A DNA stretch of 34,063 nt from Chitinophaga pinensis (GTDB lineage Bacteria; Bacteroidota; Bacteroidia; AKYH767-A; OLB10), in contig CALQOD010000025.1 in assembly GCA_943332105.1 (NCBI GenBank), positions 1 to 34,063 of the forward strand, in the 5' to 3' direction. The translations under genes were made by a program, and so were the position numbers. The notes under the pieces are model-generated. The model was not told the origin of the DNA, searched no databases, and saw only the letters and a program-made list of their open reading frames with translations. Positions within the stretch are counted from its first letter, which is position 1, and the number at the start of each line of letters is the position of its first letter. This document shows, one piece after another, positions 1 through 6,471 of the stretch.

Positions 1-83
1 CGCAGCACCTCGATGTTTCCATCATTTACACCAAAAAAATCAACTGCATTAGCGAAATCAATTGGAATTATTACCTCTTTCAA
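1..83 (-). CDS. PhoH-like ATPase, N-terminal fragment (runs off left edge)
   Basis: Only the first 27 codons are inside the window. Read on the minus strand they give MKEVIIPIDFANAVDFFGVN followed by DGNIEVL. The FFGVN-x-x-N-I/L core resembles the start of PhoH-like NTPases (PhoL/YbeZ type) of Bacteroidota, cytosolic P-loop proteins linked to RNA metabolism. The P-loop lies outside the window. The start is a TTG at 81-83 directly after an in-frame stop (84-86), so no longer start is possible. A perfect -7 box lies upstream at 137-144. It is divergent from the GT9 gene. The identification rests on a short stretch and should be confirmed with the sequence to the left. Confidence 0.6.
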   Translation of the reverse strand, partial: MKEVIIPIDFANAVDFFGVNDGNIEVL

Positions 84-136
84 TTAAAAAAAATTAAATT
101 GTTGTTTTCATATTCATAAATGTCATAAAGACATTT

Positions 137-144
137 CAAAAATA
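137..144 (-). promoter_or_regulatory. Putative -7 box of the PhoH-like gene
   Basis: The minus strand reads TATTTTTG, a perfect match to the Bacteroidota -7 consensus TAnnTTTG. The predicted start is near 130, giving a leader of about 47 nt before the TTG start at 83. No good TTG at -33 is visible. A 7-bp inverted repeat, AAATGTC/GACATTT (118-136), overlaps the expected transcription start. Confidence 0.4.
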
Positions 145-198
145 GGAAATTAATACTTCATATAAAATTAAATATCGCATCAAATAATATCGGATAAA

Positions 199-226
199 AA
201 GATATTAGGGCACTACCTAATATTTT
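199..226. repeat. Inverted repeat upstream of the GT9 gene
   Basis: ATATTAGG (202-209) and CCTAATAT (216-223) are perfect inverted repeats with a 6-nt loop. The pairing extends outward to 199/226 with one G·T pair. The right arm runs into the predicted -33 element of the GT9 promoter. It could be an operator or a weak hairpin. Only four T follow it, so it is a poor terminator. Confidence 0.5.
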
Positions 227-257
227 GGTGCTTCAAGTAAAAACAATGTTATCTTTG
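223..257 (+). promoter_or_regulatory. Putative promoter of the GT9 gene
   Basis: TTTTGG at 223-228 and TATCTTTG at 250-257 are spaced by 21 nt, matching the Bacteroidota -33 (TTTG) and -7 (TAnnTTTG) elements. The predicted transcription start is near 263-265. That argues for the TTG at 281, not the one at 263, as the translation start of the next gene. Confidence 0.55.
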
Positions 258-280
258 AGGACTTGAAGATTCAATTTCAA

Positions 281-1267
281 TTGAAAAAAATATTAATCAT
301 ACAGACGGCATTTGTTGGAGATGTTATTTTAAGCACATCACTTATATCTTCATTGAAGAAAAGTAACCCAACCTGGCAAATAGATGTTTTGGTCAGAAAA
401 GGAAACGAATCACTTTTACAAAACAATCCAGCTATCAATTTGATTTATGCTTGGGACAAATCAAAAAACAAAATCGCAGGTATTTATAAGATTTTAAAAC
501 AAATCCGCAGGGAGAAGTATGATTTAATTATCAATTTACAGCGATTCGCATCCTCTGGAATAATGACAGTTTTAGGAGGCGCAAAAGAAACGAGGGGATT
601 TAGTAAAAATCCACTTTCTCTATTTTTTACAAAAAAATACACCCATCAAATTGATCTAACTCAACCATTACATGAAACGGCCAGAAACTTTACGATTGTT
701 GCTGATCTCTGCGATGGAATAATTCAACGTCCAACTTTATATCCAACAAACAAGGATTACGAGAAAACAGAAAAATGGAAATTGAAGAATTACATTTGTG
801 TTGCACCAGCAAGTATTTGGTTTACTAAACAATTACCATTTCAAAAATGGATTGAATTAATTCAAAAATATCATACTCAATATCCTTCACATGCTATATA
901 CATTTTAGGAGGCAATTCGGATATAGAATTAGGAAATAAAATTTCTGCTACTGTAAACTGCGATACCCTTTTGAATCTATGCGGACAATTAAGCTTTATG
1001 CAAAGCGCTTCGCTGATGAAGGATGCCCAAATGAACTTCGTAAATGATTCTGGTCCACTACATATTTGTTCTGCAATGAATGCACCTGTAACGGCCTTCT
1101 TTTGCTCCACTACTCCTGACTTCGGATTCGGCCCATTATCAGACAATTCAAGAATTGTTGAAACCAAAGAATTTTTAGATTGTAAACCATGCGGATTACA
1201 TGGCTATAAATCCTGTCCAAAAGCACATTTCGATTGCGGGAAAGGCATCCAAATCGATATTCAATAA
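281..1267 (+). CDS. Glycosyltransferase family 9, ADP-heptose:LPS heptosyltransferase-like
   Basis: The protein of 328 aa starts MKKILIIQTAFVGDVILSTS, the typical N terminus of GT9 heptosyltransferases (WaaF/WaaC/RfaQ type), which add heptose to the LPS inner core at the cytoplasmic face of the inner membrane. The second Rossmann domain carries the family motif in NDSGPLHICSA (around residue 255) and a preceding ILGG strand. The Cys-rich C terminus (C-x-x-C-G-L-H-G-x-x-x-C) is also common in the family. The start is TTG at 281. A longer TTG start at 263 is possible but coincides with the predicted transcription start. The exact sugar and acceptor cannot be read from the sequence. It is a single gene with no other LPS gene nearby. 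Confidence 0.88.
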   Translation: MKKILIIQTAFVGDVILSTSLISSLKKSNPTWQIDVLVRKGNESLLQNNPAINLIYAWDKSKNKIAGIYKILKQIRREKYDLIINLQRFASSGIMTVLGGAKETRGFSKNPLSLFFTKKYTHQIDLTQPLHETARNFTIVADLCDGIIQRPTLYPTNKDYEKTEKWKLKNYICVAPASIWFTKQLPFQKWIELIQKYHTQYPSHAIYILGGNSDIELGNKISATVNCDTLLNLCGQLSFMQSASLMKDAQMNFVNDSGPLHICSAMNAPVTAFFCSTTPDFGFGPLSDNSRIVETKEFLDCKPCGLHGYKSCPKAHFDCGKGIQIDIQ

Positions 1268-1340
1268 AATTTACAAATTGATTTTCAGATACTTGTTTAA
1301 TATTTTACTTTAATATGTTATAACAACTGTTGTATATACA

Positions 1341-1348
1341 TATATTTG
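1341..1348 (+). promoter_or_regulatory. Putative -7 box of the YceI gene
   Basis: TATATTTG is a perfect TAnnTTTG match 14 nt before the ATG at 1363. The longer in-frame TTG at 1330 lies upstream of this box and is therefore unlikely to be used. The -33 element is weak. Confidence 0.5.
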
Positions 1349-1362
1349 TAAAAATACTACTC

Positions 1363-1947
1363 ATGAAAAAAATAATTTTATCTCTTTTAGCTACCGTAAT
1401 CGGATTAGCTTCGTCCGCTCAAACTAAATGGAGCGTTGACCCTACCCATTCTAATGTAAAATTTTCTGTATCCCATATGGTGATATCAGAAGTTGAAGGA
1501 TTATTCTCAGGATTTGAAGGAACATTAGATGCGCCTAGTGCAGACTTCAACAATTCATCAATTAATTTTAGTGTGAACGTTGGCTCAATTAATACAAACA
1601 GTGAGCAGCGCGACGGCCATTTGAAGAGTCCTGATTTTTTTGATGTTGCAAAATATCCAGCAATGACTTTCACTAGTACATCTTTCAAAAAGATAAGTGG
1701 TAACAACTATAAATTAGAAGGCAAATTAACCATCAAGGACATTACAAAAAAAGTGACTTTTGATGTTACCTACGGTGGAACAGTTAAAGATCCTTACGGC
1801 AATATTAAAGCAGGTTTCAAAGCTAAAGGAAGTATCAAAAGAATGGAATATGGACTTAAATGGAGTGCTTTAACAGAACTTGGTGGAATGGTTGTAGGTG
1901 ACGAAGTGGGTATCCTGTTTAATATTGAACTAGCAAAAGCAAAATAA
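1363..1947 (+). CDS. YceI family secreted protein
   Basis: The predicted protein has 194 aa. An N-terminal Sec signal peptide (MKKIILSLLATVIGLASSAQ) is followed by the YceI/lipocalin-like beta-barrel domain. Typical elements are W-S-V-D-P-T-H-S-N-V-K-F-S-V-S-H near the mature N terminus, the G-H-L-K-S-P-D-F-F-D turn and K-Y-P-A-M-T-F. YceI proteins are periplasmic and bind long amphiphilic molecules such as polyisoprenoids in a hydrophobic channel. The ligand here is unknown. The start at 1363 fits both the signal peptide and the -7 box at 1341. It is co-directional with the GT9 gene but separated by 95 bp and its own promoter, and a strong terminator follows. Confidence 0.92.
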   Translation: MKKIILSLLATVIGLASSAQTKWSVDPTHSNVKFSVSHMVISEVEGLFSGFEGTLDAPSADFNNSSINFSVNVGSINTNSEQRDGHLKSPDFFDVAKYPAMTFTSTSFKKISGNNYKLEGKLTIKDITKKVTFDVTYGGTVKDPYGNIKAGFKAKGSIKRMEYGLKWSALTELGGMVVGDEVGILFNIELAKAK

Positions 1948-1977
1948 TTAACAATTACATCTGAATTAGTTTTTACA

Positions 1978-2007
1978 AGACCTTCGAAAATCGGAGGTCT
2001 TTTTTTA
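1978..2007 (+). terminator. Intrinsic terminator after the YceI gene
   Basis: AGACCTTCGA (1978-1987) pairs with TCGGAGGTCT (1991-2000) in a 10-bp stem with one G·T pair and a 3-nt loop, followed by T7 (2001-2007). Confidence 0.88.
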
Positions 2008-2040
2008 TCAGATAGAACTACATTAGCAAAAAAATAAAAT

Positions 2041-2568
2041 ATGGAATTAGGAATTGGTTCTCGTGTTCGACATCCAGAATTTGGATCAGGAGTTATAATA
2101 AATGTAAAGGCGCGCACCTACTTAATTGTATTTATTGAGAAGGGGCAGATAGAAGTTGCCAAAACTTATATTTCTCTTGAAACCATTGAAGCAGTTGAAC
2201 CCGACACTGATTTAGTAAGTTTGTATGATGTAGAAAAATCATTAACTAATATCATTAAAAAATTCAGTGACATTCAGGAAACAGTGCCAATGGGCGCAAA
2301 GTGGACAGGAGGTAAAATAATTCTACAACCAGGAAGTACAGGACTGCAAGGAAAAGAAATTCCAATTGATGTGTTTTTCAATAAAATCATAATGGTACGA
2401 GACCGGTTAAGAGTTATGGAACAACGCATTAATGCGCACGATAAATTGACAGAAGAAGATAAAATCAATCTGCAGCAATACCTTACAAGAATTTACGGAT
2501 CATTAACTACTTTCAATGCTTTGTTTAAAGACAGCGACGATTACTTCAAAGGAGAAAAGACGAGCTAA
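2041..2568 (+). CDS. Conserved hypothetical protein with N-terminal Tudor/SH3-like motif
   Basis: The predicted protein has 175 aa, with no signal peptide or membrane segment. Residues 5-45 (G-S-R-V-R-H-P-E-F-G-S-G-V-I then a hydrophobic strand and F-I-E-K-G) resemble the small beta-barrel found at the C termini of UvrD/PcrA-type helicases and in CarD-like proteins. This is a similarity of pattern only. The rest (80-175) is predicted helical and charged, with R/K- and E/D-rich stretches. Proteins of this size and type are common as unnamed Bacteroidota hypotheticals. A near-match -7 box (TACATTAG, 2019-2026) precedes the ATG. The stop overlaps the stop of the convergent gene by 4 nt. Confidence 0.75.
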   Translation: MELGIGSRVRHPEFGSGVIINVKARTYLIVFIEKGQIEVAKTYISLETIEAVEPDTDLVSLYDVEKSLTNIIKKFSDIQETVPMGAKWTGGKIILQPGSTGLQGKEIPIDVFFNKIIMVRDRLRVMEQRINAHDKLTEEDKINLQQYLTRIYGSLTTFNALFKDSDDYFKGEKTS

Positions 2569-4097
2569 TAATTGATTTTTGAAAAATCAGGATGGTATTT
2601 TTTATGGTACACTTTAGACTCAAACCATTGATGAAATATAATGACCTCATGACTTCTTGGAATCCATTTATATTCAGGTTTATCAGACTGTAATAAAAGA
2701 AAATCTTTTTTACGATCGAGCCATGTGTCTTTAAAATCAAAACCATTCATGGCTAGGTGACGAAGGATTCGAAATGTAACGATATCGCGTTTACGAACAG
2801 ACTTTGTTTTAGAAGTTCGTTCGATATGTTTTCTTAAACTTTGAATTCGTTGATCAGCAAGATTTATTTTTTCTGTTTCTAGTGTTAAAAAAATCTGCAA
2901 TAATCTGATTCCGATATTCCACCCCTCCTTTTCATTTTCAATTTCTTTTGTATCCTGTAATTGGAAGTTTGATTTTTTATACTCGCCTTGTAAAAACAAA
3001 TTAGTCGCTAGCAGGTATTTCCTTCTTGATAATTCCTCTTCCGTATTCCCTATTAAATCCTCTGCAATAATTTCATTTAAAGCCTGATTACTTTTCGAAT
3101 AATTTCTTAAATAAATATTCAGAAAAACCAATGATTCCTTATAATAATTTCTATCTGCGGGACGCAAACCTGGGAATCGCAATGCTTCTTCATTACTCTT
3201 TAAAGCTTCGGCAAATTTTAAGTTGCTCATTTGCGTGGAAGCGAGATTAGTATAAGCCTCTGCAATTCTTGTAAATTGTTTTAGCGATGGTTGAGTTAAT
3301 AAATGTCCGATCAAATCTCGAAGTGAATTCTCCGCTGCATCATACATTTCGTCAACATGATACAATTGAATTTTCAAAAGTGATATATTGTAATACACAT
3401 TCCAACTAAAATATTTATTGTTTTTCAAATCTAAATTTTCAATTGCTGTATTTAAGTCTTGACGAATATCATTTTGTAATGATGACTGATCTTGAAACAA
3501 ACGAATAAGTTTATAAACAAAATACTGAGCTTCAATAAGTGTATTTTTTCGGAGCTGCAATTCTTTTATTTCATCGATTAAGTATGCAGGATCATTTTCA
3601 GGATTTATAGAAGCATTCAACAAAAATTTCAAATTCAAAAAACATATCCACTCATCATACAGTTCAAATTTTTCTGATAGCATTATACCACGCTTAAGAA
3701 TACGAATCATCTCTTTGTTAGCCACTCCTCGTGCGGCAATACTGTAAGAAACACCAATCATTTTTTTTGCTTCAATTAATCCCATAAAATAAGGAGAGTT
3801 TACATCCTCTCTATAAAGATTAACATCCAGAAAATTCGACTCATACATCTTTTCACGAAATCGCTCCACTAATTTTATAAAAGTGCGATGCTCCACTTGA
3901 GTTTGGCCGTATAACTTATGTTTAATATCGGCCTCAGAAAATTCTTTGTCCATATTCAGAATGTCAAATAATTTAAGCGATTTAGATTGCGTTAAACTTC
4001 CATCTTCATGTAATTCTAAAAACCGCCTAAATGATTTTTTTTCATGACTCCTCAATCGCGCAAAAAAACTTTGTGTATTTTTTAAAATTTCATTCAT
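2565..4097 (-). CDS. Hypothetical protein, helical-repeat (TPR-like)
   Basis: The predicted protein has 510 aa. I do not recognise a named family. It has no signal peptide and no membrane segment. The sequence is almost wholly helical and charged. The central part (about 230-400) shows TPR/SEL1-like spacing, for instance A-E-A-Y-T-N-L-A-S-T-Q-M-S-N-L-K-F-A-E-A-L. The N terminus has a K/R-rich patch (R-S-H-E-K-K-S-F-R-R-F-L-E-L). Long helical proteins of this kind occur in Bacteroidota and are usually left unnamed. It is probably a cytosolic scaffold, which is inference only. The ATG at 4095-4097 is preceded by a one-mismatch -7 box (4113-4120). It is divergent from the small gene at 4151 and convergent with the gene at 2041. 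Confidence 0.8.
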   Translation of the reverse strand: MNEILKNTQSFFARLRSHEKKSFRRFLELHEDGSLTQSKSLKLFDILNMDKEFSEADIKHKLYGQTQVEHRTFIKLVERFREKMYESNFLDVNLYREDVNSPYFMGLIEAKKMIGVSYSIAARGVANKEMIRILKRGIMLSEKFELYDEWICFLNLKFLLNASINPENDPAYLIDEIKELQLRKNTLIEAQYFVYKLIRLFQDQSSLQNDIRQDLNTAIENLDLKNNKYFSWNVYYNISLLKIQLYHVDEMYDAAENSLRDLIGHLLTQPSLKQFTRIAEAYTNLASTQMSNLKFAEALKSNEEALRFPGLRPADRNYYKESLVFLNIYLRNYSKSNQALNEIIAEDLIGNTEEELSRRKYLLATNLFLQGEYKKSNFQLQDTKEIENEKEGWNIGIRLLQIFLTLETEKINLADQRIQSLRKHIERTSKTKSVRKRDIVTFRILRHLAMNGFDFKDTWLDRKKDFLLLQSDKPEYKWIPRSHEVIIFHQWFESKVYHKKYHPDFSKINY

Positions 4098-4102
4098 AAT
4101 GC

Positions 4103-4133
4103 TTTTGAATTTCAGAAATATTGCTTTCTTTTG
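4103..4133 (+). promoter_or_regulatory. Putative promoter of the small ORF at 4151
   Basis: TTTTG (4103-4107) and TTCTTTTG (4126-4133, one mismatch to TAnnTTTG) are 18 nt apart and 17 nt before the ATG. It overlaps the possible -7 box of the divergent gene (4113-4120), so the two may interfere. Confidence 0.35.
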
Positions 4134-4150
4134 TAAGAGATAAAATAATT

Positions 4151-4387
4151 ATGATAGAGTTAATCATTGCACTTTTAATGAATCTTGGTTTCGCTTTTAA
4201 TAGCGATTCTATGGAACATGATCCGAATACAATTGTTACCGTTACCGACGAGCAAACTGGAGAATCCTACACTTACGGAGGAATTGGCAGCACTGGAGGT
4301 GTTGGAAACTATGAAAGCGCTCCAACTACAATACATTATATTCTGCACCTAAATAAAGATGGCACTTATGTGTTAATAAGAAGATAA
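4151..4387 (+). CDS. Small hypothetical protein
   Basis: The predicted protein has 78 aa from ATG 4151. A short hydrophobic N terminus (MIELIIALLMNLGFAF) may be a signal peptide or anchor. It is followed by a Thr/Gly-rich polar part (D-E-Q-T-G-E-S-Y-T-Y-G-G-I-G-S-T-G-G-V-G) and a strand-like end, H-Y-I-L-H-L-N-K-D-G-T-Y-V-L-I. An upstream in-frame TTG at 4121 would add ten residues but lies within the predicted promoter. No family is recognised. Support for coding comes from the promoter-like sequence, the signal-like N terminus and a clean terminator just after the stop. Confidence 0.6.
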   Translation: MIELIIALLMNLGFAFNSDSMEHDPNTIVTVTDEQTGESYTYGGIGSTGGVGNYESAPTTIHYILHLNKDGTYVLIRR

Positions 4388-4395
4388 TTTTATAG

Positions 4396-4421
4396 GCATC
4401 TTTCGGGATGCCTTTTTTTAT
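4396..4421 (+). terminator. Intrinsic terminator after the small ORF
   Basis: AGGCATC (4396-4402) pairs with GATGCCT (4409-4415), a 7-bp stem with a TTTCGG loop, leading into T7. Confidence 0.85.
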
Positions 4422-4616
4422 TTCAATTCGTCAAATTTAAAATAATCAAATTTAAAATATCGGCTTTTATTGTATCTTTTTATCAATATTTTAATTTTCA
4501 TTATTTATTGATATTCAAATAATTAAATGATTTTTATCGTATAATACCTGAAAATAATCACTTTTTTAGTGTATCAATATTAAAGAAATGTCCCTTTTTC
4601 TTGTTTAACCATGCAG

Positions 4617-4624
4617 TACATTTG
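4617..4624 (+). promoter_or_regulatory. Putative -7 box of a small RNA or leader
   Basis: TACATTTG is a perfect TAnnTTTG match. The nearest upstream TTG (4601-4603) is only 13 nt away, shorter than usual. A transcript would start near 4631. Confidence 0.35.
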
Positions 4625-4630
4625 TATTTG

Positions 4631-4716
4631 TAAAGGGCTTTGTTCATACAAAGTAAAATTGTTTTGGCTTTTCTGTGTCGCTCAGGTCTCGTTCTAAACG
4701 GGACCTTTGTGTTTTT
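4631..4716 (+). ncRNA. Candidate small RNA or attenuated leader
   Basis: A transcript from the -7 box at 4617 would be about 86 nt. It contains a hairpin CTTTGT/ACAAAG with loop TCAT, an unstructured linker, and a terminal hairpin GGTCTCGTT (4685-4693)/AACGGGACC (4697-4705) with a 3-nt loop and one wobble pair, followed by a T-rich tract (4706-4716). The DUF2400 gene has its own -7 box just after the tract, so this could be an independent sRNA or a leader/attenuator. I do not recognise a known RNA family. Confidence 0.3.
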
Positions 4717-4726
4717 AACTAAATCC

Positions 4727-4734
4727 TATTTTTG
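4727..4734 (+). promoter_or_regulatory. Putative -7 box of the DUF2400 gene
   Basis: TATTTTTG is a perfect match, with TTTG at 4706-4709 as a possible -33 (17-nt spacing). The ATG at 4739 follows after only 4 nt, so the mRNA would be leaderless or nearly so. Confidence 0.5.
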
Positions 4735-4738
4735 CCAA

Positions 4739-5509
4739 ATGAAGCTGAAAGAAATCAAGTTGTACTTGGACCAACAACATGATAAATACAATCGCATTGA
4801 TTTTATCGAAAACGATCCGATTTTAATTCCACATTTATTCACACGAAAGGAAGACATAGAAATCAGTGGTTTTTTCGCAGCCACTTTTGCATGGGGCCAA
4901 CGAATTACGATCATCAATAAATCGAAGTTGTTTTTATCGTTGATGGATAACGATCCATTCAACTTTATATCGCAAGCGAAACCAAGCGATTTAAAACCCT
5001 TTAAGAAATTTGTCCATCGCACGTTTAATGGCGACGATGCTATTTTTTTAATTCAGCAACTACAATTCATCTATCAAAAATACGGCAGCCTCGAAAACAG
5101 CTTTTTAAATCACCATCAAGCCAATCAACTACCGGCAACGTTAGCTAACTGGAAAAATGAATTACTCAAAACCACTCCAGATCATCATTGTAAAAAACAC
5201 TTCGGCAATCCGTTGGAAAACTCCACCGCCAAGCGGCTTTTAATGTTTTTTCGTTGGATGGTAAGAAATGATAAGCATAGTGTCGACTTCGGCATATGGA
5301 AACATTTTAAGCCATCAGAACTCTACATTCCGCTTGATGTACACACCGGCAATGTTTCGCGAATGTTAGGCTTATTAAATAGACAGCAGAATGATTGGAA
5401 ATCAGTGGAAGAACTTACTATTAAATTGAGAAAAATGGATGCTAAAGATCCTATTAAATATGATTTTGCTTTATTTGGAACTGGAGTGGAGGGAGAACTT
5501 AAGTTTTAA
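4739..5509 (+). CDS. TIGR02757/DUF2400 family protein
   Basis: The predicted protein has 256 aa from ATG 4739. It begins M-K-L-K-E-I-K-L-Y-L-D. Conserved stretches of the DUF2400 family are visible: D-P-I-L-I-P-H-L-F-T near residue 30, I-S-G-F-F-A-A-T-F-A-W-G-Q-R near 45-58, the R-W-M-V-R-x-D block near 175, L-Y-I-P-L-D-V-H-T-G-N-V-S-R near 200 and a C-terminal D-P-I-K-Y-D-F-A-L-F-G-T-G. The family is widespread in Bacteroidota and its biochemical role is unknown. A longer in-frame start at 4640 would cross the hairpin and the -7 box and is unlikely. Its stop abuts the stop of the convergent gene with no spacer. Confidence 0.88.
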   Translation: MKLKEIKLYLDQQHDKYNRIDFIENDPILIPHLFTRKEDIEISGFFAATFAWGQRITIINKSKLFLSLMDNDPFNFISQAKPSDLKPFKKFVHRTFNGDDAIFLIQQLQFIYQKYGSLENSFLNHHQANQLPATLANWKNELLKTTPDHHCKKHFGNPLENSTAKRLLMFFRWMVRNDKHSVDFGIWKHFKPSELYIPLDVHTGNVSRMLGLLNRQQNDWKSVEELTIKLRKMDAKDPIKYDFALFGTGVEGELKF

Positions 5510-5893
5510 TTATTTCGCGTACTGTTTATTGATCTCAGCATCCGAAGGTAATTCTGTTGAGGTATCACTCGATAATTTTGTCCATACCATATACTTACCT
5601 GACCCTTTGCATGCATAACCCACAATCGTATCGTTGGGCGAAAAATTAAGTCGCTGAAATATCCTCCATCGCTTATCTTTCTCTTGAACCCCAACCTTTA
5701 TATCAAGTTTTTCAGTGTAGGTATTTTTGAGATAAACACGATAAGTTCCTTTGGACTCGATACATTGCAAACATGATTTGCCCCACTCCGACTTATACTT
5801 AACAATGTATTTAGCCAAATCATCATCGTCTAAAAACGCTGAAGAAAATAGTCCGCCGATTAATACAAATACTAAAAACAAAATTTTCTTCAC
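5510..5893 (-). CDS. Small secreted hypothetical protein
   Basis: The predicted protein has 127 aa with an N-terminal signal peptide (MKKILFLVFVLIGGLFSSAF), followed by an acidic D-D-D-D stretch and a beta-rich domain. It has two close cysteines (K-S-C-L-Q-C) and one later cysteine (Y-A-C-K-G). I recognise no family. The start is a GTG whose G is shared with the TAG stop of the upstream TPR gene (TAGTG), which points to translational coupling and a two-gene operon. Location is probably periplasmic. Confidence 0.72.
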   Translation of the reverse strand: MKKILFLVFVLIGGLFSSAFLDDDDLAKYIVKYKSEWGKSCLQCIESKGTYRVYLKNTYTEKLDIKVGVQEKDKRWRIFQRLNFSPNDTIVGYACKGSGKYMVWTKLSSDTSTELPSDAEINKQYAK

Positions 5894-6420
5894 TACCTAC
5901 AATGGTTATTTTTTAAAATAATAATAGCTTCCTGATTGCCCATTTTTTTTGAATAATTCCAATCCTTACAAGCACCCTCAAAATCACCTTGTGCTTTTTT
6001 CACGAACCCACGGTTATTATAAGCTTCATAATTACCAGCATCAAACATAATGACTTTATTAAAATCATTCATGGCAAGATCAAATTTTTTCAATTTTGAG
6101 TAAGCACTTCCCCGCGACAAATAAGCTTGAACATGGGTACTATCAAAATCTAGAACCCTATTATAATCTTCCAGCTCTGCTTCATAATTACCAACACTTC
6201 CCTTCACAAATCCTCTTTTGATATAAGCATTATAATTCAAGCTATCATTCGATAAGGCTTCATCCAATAATTTAATTGCTTCTTGCGGGCGACTTAAACG
6301 AAATTGCACCATCGCCTTGTTGTAAAAGTCATTCGACTTAGCTTTATCTTGAGCATGGCCAGCGTGAAAAATCACAATTAAAAAAAAGGAAACTGCAATT
6401 CTAAATTTCATTGACTTCAT
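5893..6420 (-). CDS. Secreted tetratricopeptide-repeat protein
   Basis: The predicted protein has 175 aa. A signal peptide (MKFRIAVSFFLIVIFHAGHAQ after M-K-S) is followed by about four TPR units. The repeats show the usual A-x-x-x-Y-x-x-R-G/N-R-G core, for example N-A-Y-I-K-R-G-F, Q-A-Y-L-S-R-G-S-A-Y and E-A-Y-N-N-R-G-F. The C terminus G-A-C-K-D-W-N-Y-S-K-K-M-G is a common ending of Bacteroidota periplasmic TPR proteins. It probably acts as a periplasmic protein-interaction module with unknown partners. The start may be 6420 or 6411. A strong minus-strand terminator ends only 2 nt before 6420, so the source of its mRNA is unclear. Confidence 0.85.
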   Translation of the reverse strand: MKSMKFRIAVSFFLIVIFHAGHAQDKAKSNDFYNKAMVQFRLSRPQEAIKLLDEALSNDSLNYNAYIKRGFVKGSVGNYEAELEDYNRVLDFDSTHVQAYLSRGSAYSKLKKFDLAMNDFNKVIMFDAGNYEAYNNRGFVKKAQGDFEGACKDWNYSKKMGNQEAIIILKNNHCR

Positions 6421-6422
6421 TT

Positions 6423-6454
6423 AAAAAAGAAAGGCCGCCAAATGACGACCTTTC
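6423..6454 (-). terminator. Intrinsic terminator after the FKBP gene
   Basis: On the minus strand GAAAGGTCGTC (6454-6444) pairs with GGCGGCCTTTC (6439-6429), an 11-bp stem with two G·T pairs and a 4-nt loop, followed by T6 (6428-6423). It ends just before the ATG of the next co-directional gene. Confidence 0.82.
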
Positions 6455-6471
6455 AACATATTTAAAACTTA

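Larger units (their letters stand above)
4422..4738. other. AT-rich intergenic region (gene-free from 4388 to 4738)
   Basis: No coding ORF is credible here. The left two thirds are extremely AT-rich. Near 4433-4462 there are two tandem copies of TCAAATTTAAAATA separated by one base. The right third (from about 4617) is less AT-rich and holds a perfect -7 box, a 6-bp hairpin, a terminator-like hairpin and then the promoter of the DUF2400 gene. See the ncRNA entry. Confidence 0.6.

Noticed and set aside
263-280. Six-codon longer start of the GT9 gene (TTG at 263)
   Set aside because: It coincides with the predicted transcription start, and the family N terminus fits TTG 281 better. It is not fully excluded.
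1330-1362. Longer YceI start at TTG 1330
   Set aside because: It lies upstream of the -7 box and adds residues before a normal signal peptide.
4433-4462. Possible CRISPR-like repeat
   Set aside because: Only two copies, 14 bp, one-base spacer and no cas genes; this is not an array.
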